DNA of 32,158 nt from Methylophaga sp. UBA2689 (GCA_002354555.1 DELT01000045.1:1-32158), one strand, 5' to 3'; shown: positions 16,385 to 26,375, counted from the first letter of the stretch. The notes: generated by a model not told the origin, from the sequence alone. Numbers and translations: made by a program.

Positions 16385-17146
16385 CTAGTTAATAGAGCTT
16401 CCCACCCTTGACCAGACCAAACCGCCCTGATTCCAATCCCAACTCATCCAGACAAAAAAGGCTTTACCAACCAGGTTCTCTTCCGGAACAGTGCCCCAAA
16501 CACGGCTATCATTACTATTATCGCGGTTATCCCCCATAACAAAATAATGACCTTCAGGAACAGTCACCTCACCTTCCATTGATTGACGTTGTGGGTCCAA
16601 AAATATTTCATGAGGATCAGAGTTCAGAAATTCATGCTTGAGCTGTACTCGCGGCGCAATAGTACCCAGCATTTCTGAGGGTTTATCAACTAACTCCGTT
16701 TTAACTTCCTCACCGTTTATATACAGTGTTTTGTTGAAATAACCGACTTTGTCACCCGGTAAGCCAATAACCCGTTTGATATAGTCAATTTCAGGTTGTT
16801 TGGGATAACGGAATACCATCACATCACCGCGGTCTGGCGAACCGGTATCCAGAATCTTAGTATTAATGACCGGTAGTCGGACACCGTAGGAAAATTTGTT
16901 CACCAAAATAAAATCGCCTACATGCAAAGTCGGCAACATAGATTCTGACGGGATGCGGAAAGGTTCAGCGATAAATGAGCGAATCACCAAGACCAGCAAC
17001 AGAATGGGGAAAAATGATTTGGCGTATTCAACAATCGCCGGTTCATTGTCATTTACTTTACGTTTAGGTGCTAACCAAAAGCGGTCCACCAACCATATCA
17101 GACCGGTTATCGCGACCAGTAACACCATTATTGCTGGGAAACTCAC
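16385..17146 (-). CDS. lepB: Signal peptidase I
   Basis: From the GTG at 17146 the protein is 253 aa. It has two N-terminal transmembrane segments (about 4-20 and 45-60), the catalytic serine Ser69 in RIPSESMLPTL, and the catalytic lysine Lys124 in DYIKRVIGLPGD. The C-terminal box GDNRDNSNDSRVWG is intact. It cleaves signal peptides of exported proteins at the outer face of the inner membrane. The frame extends 22 codons further upstream into lepA, but AAGGAG sits at the right distance from the GTG and the extension looks unlike the family. It lies 13 bases after lepA. Confidence 0.95.
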   Translation of the reverse strand: MSFPAIMVLLVAITGLIWLVDRFWLAPKRKVNDNEPAIVEYAKSFFPILLLVLVIRSFIAEPFRIPSESMLPTLHVGDFILVNKFSYGVRLPVINTKILDTGSPDRGDVMVFRYPKQPEIDYIKRVIGLPGDKVGYFNKTLYINGEEVKTELVDKPSEMLGTIAPRVQLKHEFLNSDPHEIFLDPQRQSMEGEVTVPEGHYFVMGDNRDNSNDSRVWGTVPEENLVGKAFFVWMSWDWNQGGLVWSRVGSSIN

Positions 17147-17159
17147 TTGACGCTCCTTA

Positions 17160-18956
17160 TTAAGATTTCTTGGATAACTGCAATACCGCCAAGAATGCTT
17201 CCTGCGGCACATCCACTTTGCCGATGGATTTCATTCGTTTTTTACCGGCTTTTTGTTTTTCAAGCAATTTACGTTTACGAGAAACGTCGCCTCCGTAACA
17301 TTTTGCCAAAACATTCTTCCGCATTGCCTTGACTGTTGAGCGCGCAATAATGTGTCCACCAATAGCGGCCTGAATGGCGACATCAAACATTTGCCGCGGG
17401 ATCAACTCCTGCATTTTTTCAACTAGCTGACGACCACGTGAAACGCTTTGATCTTTATGCACTATCATCGACAAAGCATCAACTTTTTCGCCGTTAATCA
17501 ACACATCAAGTTTCACCAGGGGTGCCGCTTGAAAACGAATAAAATGATAGTCCAATGAGGCATAGCCGCGACTAACCGATTTGATGCGATCAAAGAAATC
17601 GATCACTACTTCATTCATTGGTAATTCGTAACTCAGTGCAACCTGTTTGCCCATGTAATGCATGGATTTCTGCACGCCACGTTTTTCTACACACAGGGTA
17701 ATGACCGCTCCAAGATAATCCTGCGGCACCAGCATGTCAGCCGCTACGATAGGTTCACGGATTTCCTCAACGGAACCGGCATCAGGTAATGAAGCCGGAT
17801 TTTCGATCTTAATCACATCACCTTTTTTGGTGACCACTTCAAACACCACGGTCGGAGCCGTAGTAATCAGATCCAGATCGTATTCACGTTCCAGACGTTC
17901 CTGGATGATTTCCATATGCAGCAGACCGAGGAAGCCACAGCGAAAGCCGAAGCCCAAAGCCTGAGAGTTTTCCGGTTCAAAAAACAGTGATGAATCGTTT
18001 AAGCGTAATTTGCCCAGTGCTTCACGAAATGCATCGTAATCATCACTGCTAACAGGGAATACACCTGCATAAACTTGTGGCGTTACCGATTTAAAGCCCG
18101 GCAACATTTCAGTAGCACCATGTTGAGCCGTCGTTAACGTATCCCCTACTGGCGCACCATCAATTTCCTTGACCCCGGAAATGACATACCCCACTTCACC
18201 ACAATTTAACGCAGTGCGTTTGCTGCGCTTTGGGGTAAATACGCCGACTTCGTCAACCTGATATTCCTGTCCAGTGGACATAACTTTGATTTTATCGCGG
18301 GTTTTCAGTCTGCCCTGCTTGATTCGTACCAATGAGATAACACCGACATAGCTGTCAAACCAGGAATCAATAATCAGTGCCTTTAATGGTCCTTCAGGAT
18401 CCCCTTGTGGTGGCGGAATACGCGCAACCAATTCTTCAAGGATTTCATCAATACCCTCACCCGTTTTAGCACTGCATCGCACGGCATTCAATGCGTCCAC
18501 ACCGATAATATCTTCAATTTCCTGAGCAACCCGATCGGGTTCTGCAGCAGGTAAATCAATTTTGTTTAACACCGGCAGGACTTCAAGCCCCAGATCGATA
18601 GCTGTGTAACAGTTGGCAACACTTTGCGCTTCAACACCTTGAGCCGCATCCACAACCAGTAAAGCACCTTCACAGGCAGCCAGTGAGCGTGAAACTTCAT
18701 AGGAAAAGTCAACGTGGCCAGGCGTATCGATAAAGTTGAGGTGATAGGTTTCACCATCTTTTGCCTTGTAGTCCAAAGAAACGCTTTGCGCCTTGATGGT
18801 AATGCCACGCTCTTTTTCGATGTCCATCGAATCAAGCACCTGTTGGGACATCTCACGTGCAGTCAGACCACCGCAGATTTGAATAAAGCGGTCTGCTATG
18901 GTGGATTTACCGTGATCAATATGGGCAATGATTGAGAAGTTTCTAATGTTTTTCAT
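17160..18956 (-). CDS. lepA: Elongation factor 4 (LepA), ribosome back-translocating GTPase
   Basis: The 598-aa product (E. coli 599) begins [19 protein letters not shown]. It contains [14 protein letters not shown] and the LepA-specific C-terminal domain ending [25 protein letters not shown]. It is a translational GTPase acting on the ribosome under stress and during initiation or biogenesis. It forms an operon with lepB, as in most bacteria. A -10 element lies about 115 bases upstream; there is no strong SD. Confidence 0.97.
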   Translation of the reverse strand: MKNIRNFSIIAHIDHGKSTIADRFIQICGGLTAREMSQQVLDSMDIEKERGITIKAQSVSLDYKAKDGETYHLNFIDTPGHVDFSYEVSRSLAACEGALLVVDAAQGVEAQSVANCYTAIDLGLEVLPVLNKIDLPAAEPDRVAQEIEDIIGVDALNAVRCSAKTGEGIDEILEELVARIPPPQGDPEGPLKALIIDSWFDSYVGVISLVRIKQGRLKTRDKIKVMSTGQEYQVDEVGVFTPKRSKRTALNCGEVGYVISGVKEIDGAPVGDTLTTAQHGATEMLPGFKSVTPQVYAGVFPVSSDDYDAFREALGKLRLNDSSLFFEPENSQALGFGFRCGFLGLLHMEIIQERLEREYDLDLITTAPTVVFEVVTKKGDVIKIENPASLPDAGSVEEIREPIVAADMLVPQDYLGAVITLCVEKRGVQKSMHYMGKQVALSYELPMNEVVIDFFDRIKSVSRGYASLDYHFIRFQAAPLVKLDVLINGEKVDALSMIVHKDQSVSRGRQLVEKMQELIPRQMFDVAIQAAIGGHIIARSTVKAMRKNVLAKCYGGDVSRKRKLLEKQKAGKKRMKSIGKVDVPQEAFLAVLQLSKKS

Positions 18957-19071
18957 TGAATAGCGATTATGAACGTGTCGGAGGTTGAAATGACGTGTTG
19001 CAAAATGTGTTCAGCTCCATGTTTTAGAATGTGTTGCCAACGCGAAACACGCATCAGACAAATGACCCGGT

Positions 19072-19077
19072 ATTATA
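19072..19077 (-). promoter_or_regulatory. Candidate -10 element of lepA
   Basis: TATAAT on the minus strand, preceded by TGCG, with no clear -35. Transcription would start near 19065, giving a leader of about 110 bases before lepA. This is the only good -10 sequence in the lepA/MATE divergent interval. Confidence 0.5.
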
Positions 19078-19221
19078 CGCACTTAACTGAGTTATAACGA
19101 TAATAAATACCGCATTAATCAATAGTTTTGATGTGCTCCGGTGAAAAGAGCGCCGCTAAAATAAAAAGAATAATTAGCATTGAGCGCTCACCGACCTTTC
19201 TTCTTTGAAAATGGAAACCAA

Positions 19222-20577
19222 ATGCAGGCTAGCAACACCGATAATTACGTCCTCAACGGTCCGATTATTTCCACTTTTCTGAGGTTTGCCATCCCTTCCA
19301 TTCTGGGCTTGCTGGCCATCACCACTGCCAGCATTGTCGACGGAATTTTCATCGGACAATTTGTCAGTTCGGCGGGCCTGGCTGCGATTACGTTGTTGAT
19401 TCCCTTTTTTACGCTGATTTTTGCGATTGCTCTGATGTTTTCTATTGGTGGGGCTGTTCGTGCCGGTAGTTATTTAGGGCAAAGCAATATCAAAGCAGCT
19501 TCTGCCGTGTTCAGTAAATGTCTGATAAGTATTTTAGTCGTTAGTCTGCTGTTTATGAGTTTTTCACTCATTTTGGATCGACAAATATTAACGCTATTGG
19601 GTGCGCCGAAAGAATTGGTTACGTTGGTTCTGCCTTATTTTCATATTATTTGTGTTGTACTGGTTCTGCAGGTGACCAGTATGGTCCTGTATTACTTTAT
19701 TCGACTGGATAACCGTCAAAAACTGGGGACATTCGCTTTGGTTGCCGGGGCGTTAATAAATATTGCGCTTGATGCGCTATTCATTATCAGCCTGGAAATG
19801 GGGTTAAAAGGTGCGGCTATGGCAACTCTAGCTGCCCAGATCGTACAGATGCTTATCCTTTCAACGTATTTTCTCAGCAAAAAAAGACGTTTAAGGCTGC
19901 TTTTGCGACCGGGAAACTGGTCGGAAGTGGTTAAAGTCGCTTACAACGGTCTATCTGAATTTGTAAATGAGCTTTCCGGCGGTATGGTGATTTTATTGCT
20001 TAACTGGCTACTTATTATCCATCAGGGAGTCAGTGGTTTAGCGGCGTTTGCAGTGATTAACTATCTTATTTTCATCAGTCTGATGATTTATTATGGTATA
20101 GCAGATGCTCTGCATTTGTTAATCAGCCAAAATCATGGGGCTGCTCAGGCAAAGCGGATTCGAGATTTTTTGATCACTGCTATGGTAATAGTACTGAGCT
20201 TATCCCTGTCGATAATCAGTGTTTTGCTTCTTTATCCGGAATGGTTGATTCAATTATTTTTGCAGGATGACGCCGTGGAAAGCCAGCAATTATCTGCTCA
20301 GTTCATTTTGTTGGTTTGGCCGTTATTTGTTGTCAATGGACTGAATGTCACGTTATCGGTGTATTTAACCGCTATGCAAAAGCCGCTGCCATCTATGCTG
20401 GTTGCTTTAACTCGGGGCTTAGTACTGCCTGCAGCTTTATTATTACTATTTGTCGCATTGCTACCAGACAAACAGTTTCTTATTGCCCTTCCGCTGGCAG
20501 AGTGGCTGACATTTATCTTTGCTCTGGTACTTTGCTGGAAATATTCTCCCAGCAATATTATTGAGAAAAAAAGGTAA
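19222..20577 (+). CDS. MATE-family efflux transporter
   Basis: From the ATG at 19222 the protein is 451 aa, with about twelve hydrophobic segments in two halves. The start shows GPIISTFLRFAIPSILGLLAITTASIVDGIFIG, a typical MATE opening. MATE proteins export cationic compounds in exchange for sodium or protons; the substrate here is unknown. The frame opens earlier at a TTG (19180), but the ATG has GGAA upstream and matches family starts better. It is divergent from lepA and convergent with the TonB receptor gene, and belongs to the insert between mucD and lepA. Confidence 0.88.
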   Translation: MQASNTDNYVLNGPIISTFLRFAIPSILGLLAITTASIVDGIFIGQFVSSAGLAAITLLIPFFTLIFAIALMFSIGGAVRAGSYLGQSNIKAASAVFSKCLISILVVSLLFMSFSLILDRQILTLLGAPKELVTLVLPYFHIICVVLVLQVTSMVLYYFIRLDNRQKLGTFALVAGALINIALDALFIISLEMGLKGAAMATLAAQIVQMLILSTYFLSKKRRLRLLLRPGNWSEVVKVAYNGLSEFVNELSGGMVILLLNWLLIIHQGVSGLAAFAVINYLIFISLMIYYGIADALHLLISQNHGAAQAKRIRDFLITAMVIVLSLSLSIISVLLLYPEWLIQLFLQDDAVESQQLSAQFILLVWPLFVVNGLNVTLSVYLTAMQKPLPSMLVALTRGLVLPAALLLLFVALLPDKQFLIALPLAEWLTFIFALVLCWKYSPSNIIEKKR

Positions 20578-20587
20578 CCTGAATATG

Positions 20588-20619
20588 AAAAAAAGCCGGA
20601 TGTCATTGCAACATCCGGC
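20588..20619 (-). terminator. Terminator of the TonB-dependent receptor gene
   Basis: GCCGGATGT (20595-20603) pairs with ACATCCGGC (20611-20619). On the minus strand it is followed by seven T. It lies about 40 bases beyond the receptor stop codon. On the plus strand it also closes the MATE gene but lacks a T tract. Confidence 0.88.
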
Positions 20620-20661
20620 CAAAGCTCATCAAGCATTTTCAGGGGAAGACTGCTTGGCGAA

Positions 20662-22611
20662 TTAGAATTGCCAGGCCACGCTCAGACGAACATCACGTCC
20701 GGGTTCGTTGTAACCACTCAGGATTCCTTCATAATTCGCAACACTTGAATGATCCAGATAATCCTTGTCTAAAACGTTACGCAGCGCCAGGCCGATTCGA
20801 ACATCCTCAGTTGTTGACGGGGTCCACTGAACGTATAAATCATGTACACCAAAACCGGGTTGATCAACTTCGCCCAATGAAGATTCAACGTTGTCACGCC
20901 CTTTTACAAACCGGGCATTCCAACCAAAATTCCATTGCGGATCATACTGGTAGTCCATAGACACTATTACTGTATCGCGAACGGTATTTGCTATGCCATT
21001 GTGGTCATAGGCATTCGCCTCAACGCCATCAACTTCAGCATCATTGTAATGATAGCTAAGTCGCGCCATTACACTTTTCCATCGATGCCCTACTTCAAGA
21101 ATATAGCCATCCGAATCCAGATCGCCGATATTATCGAAGAGATTTCTATTGCTCGGAGAAACCCCGATAACATCCTGAATTTCACTTCTGTAGGCCTTGG
21201 CAGAACCAAACCAGGAAATGGATTCATAAGCCACACCAAATTCAATATTTTCGGCTTTCTCTGGTTTTAAATCAACGGCGTTGCTGGTGAACCCAACTTT
21301 AAAAGCATCTTGTGCCAGAGGCCCTTTAAAGGCTTCTGCATAAGAAGCAAAAGCACTGAAATTTTCTGTGAAGTGAAAATTCAAACCAATGTTATGACTT
21401 ACATCGTCCTCACTGTATTGAGTATTAGCAAATTCATTTTCTAACTCATAATCGTCATACCGCATACCGCCACTTAACAATAATGCGTCTGTTATGTAAA
21501 TATCGTCCTGAATATAAATACCTTTGACTTTGGAATCATCCTTAGCACTTTCGCTTACGCCATCAGCTATCGTCTTATCCTCACGATAGTCCACCCCATA
21601 AGTAACATTATGCATACCTAAAATGGACGTATTACGTAAATCAAAACCTGTACTCTCACCAGTACCGGTAAAAGGTCCAAACCGGCCATTTTGAAACATT
21701 TCTGTTTCTGTATCATATAAGGTTAAAGCCAAATCCAGATAAGGGTTATTAATGGGATTTAACGTATAGTTAAGCGTAATGGTTTCACGCTCACTTTCTA
21801 TTGGATAAAGCGGATTGAACCCTGCAACTCTCCATTGAGGACGCTGAGATCTTTCACCTTCATCTTCACGTTTTTCAAAACTCAGGCGAAGGGTCTGGCT
21901 ATCGGTTAAATGACCGACCACTTTAGCAAACAAATACTCCTGATCAGCCTCAGTGCCCAACATTTCATCGCCATTACCATCTTCGTAGTTATCTACATCT
22001 GCTTGAGTATAAGAAACCATCGCACTCCAATCATCGGTCAGACGGCCAAATAAGCTGGTGTTGGTTTTAAAGCTATCGGTATTGCTGGAAAACATGCCTT
22101 TTACTAGACCACCAAACTGGTCACCTGGCTTCAACATATCTTCGGGATCTTTAGTAGTAAATTTAACTGAACCGCCCAAAGCACCTGGACCAGATAACGC
22201 ATTCCCTGCTCCAGCGTTTACCTCAACACGCTTAAGTAATTCTGGTTCAATGCTGATCCGCCCAGCATGATGGAATTGACGTGTTGCCTGTTGGGCACCA
22301 TCAATAGTTATGTTGAGTAATTGATCCTCTACACCACGGATATAAAGTTTTTGAGCAAAACCCGGTCCACCACCGATAGTAACTTCTGGTGATTGGCTGA
22401 ATAAATCCTGCAGATCATTTGCTTGAATTTTTTCAATTTGCTCTGCAGTGACGCTATTGGTCTCTGGGGTAATAGTATTACCAGTAACTTTTACAGTATC
22501 GAGCTGGATACTTTCATTTTCTGCGGCCCAGGCAACCTGACCTGATAAAGCATAAGCTATTGCCAATGTTAAAATCGTCGGACGACCTACAATACTCCGT
22601 TTTATACTCAC
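20662..22611 (-). CDS. TonB-dependent outer-membrane receptor (heme/siderophore class)
   Basis: The chosen GTG start gives 649 aa with a signal peptide (VSIKRSIVGRPTILTLAIAYALSGQVAWA). A TonB-box-like DTVKVTG precedes a plug domain (about 50-165) with IRGVEDQLLNITIDG and VEVNAGAGNALSGPGALGGSVKFTTKDPEDML. A beta barrel follows, ending in the terminal aromatic WQF. The plug text resembles heme/hemoglobin receptors, but the ligand is not certain. The frame is open ten codons further upstream, but those codons form the Fur box; GAGG just before the GTG supports the shorter form. A Fur box and an adjacent two-component system point to iron-regulated uptake. Confidence 0.87.
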   Translation of the reverse strand: MSIKRSIVGRPTILTLAIAYALSGQVAWAAENESIQLDTVKVTGNTITPETNSVTAEQIEKIQANDLQDLFSQSPEVTIGGGPGFAQKLYIRGVEDQLLNITIDGAQQATRQFHHAGRISIEPELLKRVEVNAGAGNALSGPGALGGSVKFTTKDPEDMLKPGDQFGGLVKGMFSSNTDSFKTNTSLFGRLTDDWSAMVSYTQADVDNYEDGNGDEMLGTEADQEYLFAKVVGHLTDSQTLRLSFEKREDEGERSQRPQWRVAGFNPLYPIESERETITLNYTLNPINNPYLDLALTLYDTETEMFQNGRFGPFTGTGESTGFDLRNTSILGMHNVTYGVDYREDKTIADGVSESAKDDSKVKGIYIQDDIYITDALLLSGGMRYDDYELENEFANTQYSEDDVSHNIGLNFHFTENFSAFASYAEAFKGPLAQDAFKVGFTSNAVDLKPEKAENIEFGVAYESISWFGSAKAYRSEIQDVIGVSPSNRNLFDNIGDLDSDGYILEVGHRWKSVMARLSYHYNDAEVDGVEANAYDHNGIANTVRDTVIVSMDYQYDPQWNFGWNARFVKGRDNVESSLGEVDQPGFGVHDLYVQWTPSTTEDVRIGLALRNVLDKDYLDHSSVANYEGILSGYNEPGRDVRLSVAWQF

Positions 22612-22620
22612 ATCAACCTC

Positions 22621-22639
22621 GCGAATAATAATCATTATC
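22621..22639 (-). promoter_or_regulatory. Fur box upstream of the TonB receptor
   Basis: On the minus strand GATAATGATTATTATTCGC matches the 19-base Fur consensus GATAATGATAATCATTATC at 14-15 of 19 positions, including the whole first nine. It ends about ten bases before the GTG start, where bound Fur-Fe would block the promoter or ribosome site. Confidence 0.78.
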
Positions 22640-22726
22640 AAATAGAACAGATTCGCATTCTAGTCAGTGTGAACGGAGATTAAAACCAAATTTACAATTG
22701 TTACAAATATCCGGTAGCTGGTTTTG

Positions 22727-24076
22727 TTAAATTTGTTTGGTTAAGGGCAATTGCATGATCATTGTTAAACCGCCGTGCTCATTTATTTCTGCCCATAACT
22801 TTCCACCTGTAGCTTCAACTTGTCGCCGAGCCAGCGCCAAGCCCACACCAAACCCTTTATGAACGATGGAAGTGAGAGTGTTTAAACGAAAAAACGGTTT
22901 GAAAATATTCTGCAGGTGCTCTCTGGGTACACCAGGCCCTTGATCATCAATCTGCAGATCAAAACGGTCTGGATACTTTTTCAGCGATAAGCTGACAGTT
23001 CCGTGTTGTGGAGTATGCGAAAGTGCATTACGTAAGATATTTTCAATCGCATGTCCTAAGGCTCGGTCACTGCTTTGCTGCAGATAAGCTGTTTCTGGTA
23101 TTTGTAGGGTAATCACCTGTCCGGGGAATTCAAATCGTGCATTCTCCACAATACTGTCAATCAAATCTGTCAGGTCCAAAGATTCATTACGTAATGCGGG
23201 ACGCTCATTTTCCAACCATGCAAGTGTTAAAGCATCTTCCACCATTTCACGCATTTGCTGGCATTCATCACGGATACGCTGCAGTGATTCATCGTCTGGA
23301 GTGGATTGTTCAGCAATACTTAATGCCAGTTCAACGCGCGTTAATGGTGTTCTTAATTCATGAGATAAATCTGATGTCAGATGACGTTGCGTCTGGATTT
23401 GTGTACCAATTCTTTCTGCCATACTGTCAAAGGTACTGGCCAAGACCGCTATTTCATCATTCCGTTTGCCAAGGTCATCGCGCACTCTTACTTGATAATC
23501 ACCATCACTGAATTGCTTAGTGGCGGTCTCGAGCTGCCTTAATGGGGACATGACATGCCGGTAAATCACCACACTCAAGATAGCCAGCAATAGCATTGGT
23601 AAAGCAATTTGTAATAACAGGCTGGTGTAGGTCCAATAGCCTCCGGGACGCATACGCTGCGGCAGTCTTATCAGGAAATGGGTGTGACCATCTGCAAAGG
23701 TAATATCCATAATTGGATTTTGGGCAAAATAAAGATGGATCTTCCAGCTGACATCTCTTCCCAATGCAAAATTTTCTACAAAATAGTCATCCATCTCACT
23801 ACCTGCCAGTGGTGTGAGCTGTGAACGGATCAGTGCAACCCAAGTGTCTTCATGCTGCTTTATATATCTGATCCAACCTGCCAGTTTTTTATCTTCTCCT
23901 TGCAGATAAAGCATTTCAGCATGTCTTGCATAATCAATTAACTGTTGCTGATCCTGTTTATCAATAAAACTCATATGCTGCTCGGTTTGCAGGATCAAAT
24001 GATGGATTATCCAGAACAAGGCAATTGTGCCGACCGTAATAGTCAGGGACAGTTTCCACAACAAACGTCGCTTCAT
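22727..24076 (-). CDS. Sensor histidine kinase (iron-uptake associated, PfeS-like)
   Basis: The 449-aa protein has two transmembrane segments (about 9-29 and 151-172) flanking a periplasmic domain of about 120 residues. A HAMP domain (about 173-227) and the H-box SDLSHELRTPLTR with His239 follow. The ATPase boxes are ENILRNALSHT, DDQGPGVP and GFGVGLALARR. It should phosphorylate the response regulator, whose stop codon overlaps its start by four bases. The gene order and Fur box recall PfeR-PfeS-PfeA of Pseudomonas, in which the pair senses a ferric siderophore and induces the receptor. The actual signal is unknown. Confidence 0.88.
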   Translation of the reverse strand: MKRRLLWKLSLTITVGTIALFWIIHHLILQTEQHMSFIDKQDQQQLIDYARHAEMLYLQGEDKKLAGWIRYIKQHEDTWVALIRSQLTPLAGSEMDDYFVENFALGRDVSWKIHLYFAQNPIMDITFADGHTHFLIRLPQRMRPGGYWTYTSLLLQIALPMLLLAILSVVIYRHVMSPLRQLETATKQFSDGDYQVRVRDDLGKRNDEIAVLASTFDSMAERIGTQIQTQRHLTSDLSHELRTPLTRVELALSIAEQSTPDDESLQRIRDECQQMREMVEDALTLAWLENERPALRNESLDLTDLIDSIVENARFEFPGQVITLQIPETAYLQQSSDRALGHAIENILRNALSHTPQHGTVSLSLKKYPDRFDLQIDDQGPGVPREHLQNIFKPFFRLNTLTSIVHKGFGVGLALARRQVEATGGKLWAEINEHGGLTMIMQLPLTKQI

Positions 24077-24777
24077 AACAGAATATAGCCAGCCCCATGG
24101 ACTGTTTGCAGGCGATCAACCGGCATACCGACATCGATTAATTTTCGCCGGACCCGACTCATATGCATATCAAGGCTTCGATCATAACGACTGAAGTCGC
24201 GTTCCATTACCAGACGATAGAGCTGTGGTTTACTGAGCAGATGGTTAGCGTGCTGCATTAGTGTCCACAATAATTTGAACTGGATAGGTGTCAGCTGCAC
24301 CGCATGCTCATGAAAAAAAACCTGCTGTTTCTGCCGATCCAGCATCAAACCATCGTTTTGTAAAACAGATCCACTCAAATGTTGAAGTTTGGTGGGACTT
24401 GCTCTTCTGATGATTGCCTCAATGCGGAGCACCAACTCAGTGAAATTAAATGGTTTTGCTAAATAATCATCTGCTCCATTTTTAAAACCCAGAATGCGTT
24501 CTTCTTCAGCACCGTGGGCGGTGAGAATAATGACAGGCGTCTGATGAGTTTGTCGCAATGTATTTAAAACAGAATAACCATCTCGTTCAGGAAGACTTAT
24601 ATCAAGCAGAATCAGGTCGTAATCATCACGGACTGCAGTAAGTAATCCCTCTTCGCCATTAAAACACTGAGTAACAATAAAACACTGTTTTTCCAGCAGC
24701 TGTTTTAGCTGATGATTCAACACCAAATCGTCTTCAATAATCAGAATACTGGTGGAGGCTTTATTTTGGTTGGACAT
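24073..24777 (-). CDS. OmpR/PhoB-family response regulator (PfeR-like)
   Basis: From the ATG at 24777 the product is 234 aa. The receiver domain has the acidic pocket IIEDD (about 13-17), the phosphorylated Asp59 in LILLDISLPERDG, and the conserved lysine in DDYLAKPF. The C-terminal winged-helix domain contains LTPIQFKLLWTLMQHANHLLSKPQL and SLDMHMSRVRRKL. The frame opens three codons earlier at a TTG, but the ATG is preferred. No SD is visible and the Fur boxes lie only 25 bases upstream, so the leader is very short. It probably activates the nearby receptor gene under iron shortage. Confidence 0.9.
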   Translation of the reverse strand: MSNQNKASTSILIIEDDLVLNHQLKQLLEKQCFIVTQCFNGEEGLLTAVRDDYDLILLDISLPERDGYSVLNTLRQTHQTPVIILTAHGAEEERILGFKNGADDYLAKPFNFTELVLRIEAIIRRASPTKLQHLSGSVLQNDGLMLDRQKQQVFFHEHAVQLTPIQFKLLWTLMQHANHLLSKPQLYRLVMERDFSRYDRSLDMHMSRVRRKLIDVGMPVDRLQTVHGAGYILL

Positions 24778-24801
24778 GTAATACAAAACTTTCTATCTAG
24801 A

Positions 24802-24826
24802 TGATAATAATTATCATTAATGATAA
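24802..24826 (-). promoter_or_regulatory. Overlapping Fur boxes upstream of the two-component genes
   Basis: TGATAAT-A-ATTATCA (24802-24816) is a perfect 7-1-7 Fur dyad. It overlaps a second perfect palindrome, TTATCATTAATGATAA (24811-24826). Together they match overlapping Fur dimer sites. They lie immediately upstream of the response-regulator start, so the two-component operon itself should be iron-repressed. Confidence 0.8.
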
Positions 24827-24874
24827 ATCAAAAGTCACTCAATAAGAAATTTTTGTTTTTCAGTCCATCTATTG

Positions 24875-24911
24875 AAAAAAAAAGCAGCTGATGGAATCCA
24901 TCAGCTGCTTT
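24875..24911 (-). terminator. Terminator of the rpoE-mucD operon
   Basis: AAAGCAGCTGATG (24881-24893) pairs with CATCAGCTGCTTT (24899-24911) around a five-base loop. On the minus strand it continues into a T run. It lies about 33 bases beyond the mucD stop. Confidence 0.9.
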
Positions 24912-24944
24912 TGAGGTATCTACCCAGAATTATTTTATTAAAAT

Positions 24945-26375
24945 CTATTCTGGAATTTTTAGCGCCAGGAACTGTGATGCACCAGAACGCTGAACCAAGA
25001 CCGGTATCGCTTTATTGGTAGGTAACTGTTCAGCCAGATCAATAAATTGTTTTGCATCGACAATCTTTTGATTGTTTATGCTCAGCAATATGTCTCCAGG
25101 GACAATACCAGCTTGTGCCGCTGGGCCTGATTCAATTTTCTTGACTGTCACACCGGATTGATTAGGTCCTAACTCGGCACGTTGCTCAGCTGTCAGGTCG
25201 GTGACTTCAATTGCCAGCCGACTATTGTGAAACTCACCTGTACGAGGCGTTGTACCACTGGCAACTTGATCATCTTCAGGTAATTCTTCCACGACCACCG
25301 AGAGTGTCATTTTTTTGTTATTACGCATGATTTCGGCTGTGGAATTTTTACCGATTTCGGTACGACCGACAATTGGCGGTAAATCTGATGAACTATCTAC
25401 AATGCGATCATTAAACTTGAGAATCACATCACCCGCTTCGAACCCAGCTTTCTCTGCAGGACTTCCAGCAACAACTCTGGATACTAAGGCACCACGCGGT
25501 TTGCTTAACCCAAAGGATTCTGCCAGTTCACGTGTAACATCCTGGATGACAACACCTAACCAGCCGCGACTCACATAGCCTTGCTCTTTAATCTGCTCGA
25601 CCACATTCATCACAGTATCAACCGGAATAGCGAATGAAACCCCCATAAATCCACCAGTGCGGCTGTAAATTTGTGAATTTATACCAACAACCTCACCATC
25701 CAGGTTAAATAAGGGACCTCCAGAGTTACCTGGATTGATTGCTACGTCCGTTTGAATAAATGGCACATAGCTATCACTTGGCAGGCTACGACCCAATGCA
25801 CTGACAATACCGGCTGTAGCCGAATAATCAAATCCAAATGGTGAACCAATTGCCAACACCCACTCGCCAACTTGTAAATCGTTGGAGTCGCCGAGTTTAA
25901 CGGCTTTCAGATCCATGCCTTCGGCATCAACTTTCAACAAAGCAACATCACTGCGTTCGTCGCTTCCTAATAATTCTGCCACCAGTTCAGTACGATCGCT
26001 GAAACGGACAATTATTTCATCAGCGTCTTTAATAACGTGATGATTTGTCAGAATAAATCCATCCTCTGAAAGAACAAAACCTGACCCCAGTGAATTTGGT
26101 TGGGGGGCACGTGGTTGTGAAGGGTCACCAAAGAAACGTTTAAAAAAATCATCAAATGGTGTTCCTTCAGGCATTTCCATGCCTGGTGGAAGTTGTTGTG
26201 ATGAGGCCATTTCTTTTGGCTTGCTTGTGGTACTTATATTAACGACCGCATCGCCATTTTCAGCCACCAGTTCAGTAAACTCGGGTAAACCACCCCTTGC
26301 CTGAACAGCTGAGCTCAACATTAACCACATAAGCAATGCCATAATCATTGCGCCTGTTGTTTTGTATTGCGTCAT
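24945..26375 (-). CDS. mucD: Periplasmic serine protease/chaperone of the DegP family (MucD)
   Basis: The 476-aa protein has a signal peptide (to about SAVQA) and a trypsin-like protease domain with His113 in LTNHHVI, Asp143 in RSDVALLKVD, and Ser218 in INPGNSGGPLF. Two PDZ domains follow (about 275-365 and 395-470). DegP-family proteins degrade misfolded envelope proteins and, as MucD, restrain sigma-E activity. The start is the ATG that overlaps the rseC stop (TAATG) with AGAGGA upstream. The frame is open 22 codons further into rseC, but that extension has no signal-peptide character. Confidence 0.95.
   Translation of the reverse strand: MTQYKTTGAMIMALLMWLMLSSAVQARGGLPEFTELVAENGDAVVNISTTSKPKEMASSQQLPPGMEMPEGTPFDDFFKRFFGDPSQPRAPQPNSLGSGFVLSEDGFILTNHHVIKDADEIIVRFSDRTELVAELLGSDERSDVALLKVDAEGMDLKAVKLGDSNDLQVGEWVLAIGSPFGFDYSATAGIVSALGRSLPSDSYVPFIQTDVAINPGNSGGPLFNLDGEVVGINSQIYSRTGGFMGVSFAIPVDTVMNVVEQIKEQGYVSRGWLGVVIQDVTRELAESFGLSKPRGALVSRVVAGSPAEKAGFEAGDVILKFNDRIVDSSSDLPPIVGRTEIGKNSTAEIMRNNKKMTLSVVVEELPEDDQVASGTTPRTGEFHNSRLAIEVTDLTAEQRAELGPNQSGVTVKKIESGPAAQAGIVPGDILLSINNQKIVDAKQFIDLAEQLPTNKAIPVLVQRSGASQFLALKIPE

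Noticed and set aside
19000-19060. Short direct repeats of the AATGTGTT type in the lepA leader
   Set aside because: Only two imperfect copies; no evidence of a control site or tandem array.
22612-22641. Longer TonB-receptor start at 22641
   Set aside because: The first codons are the Fur box itself, and the encoded residues disrupt the signal peptide start.
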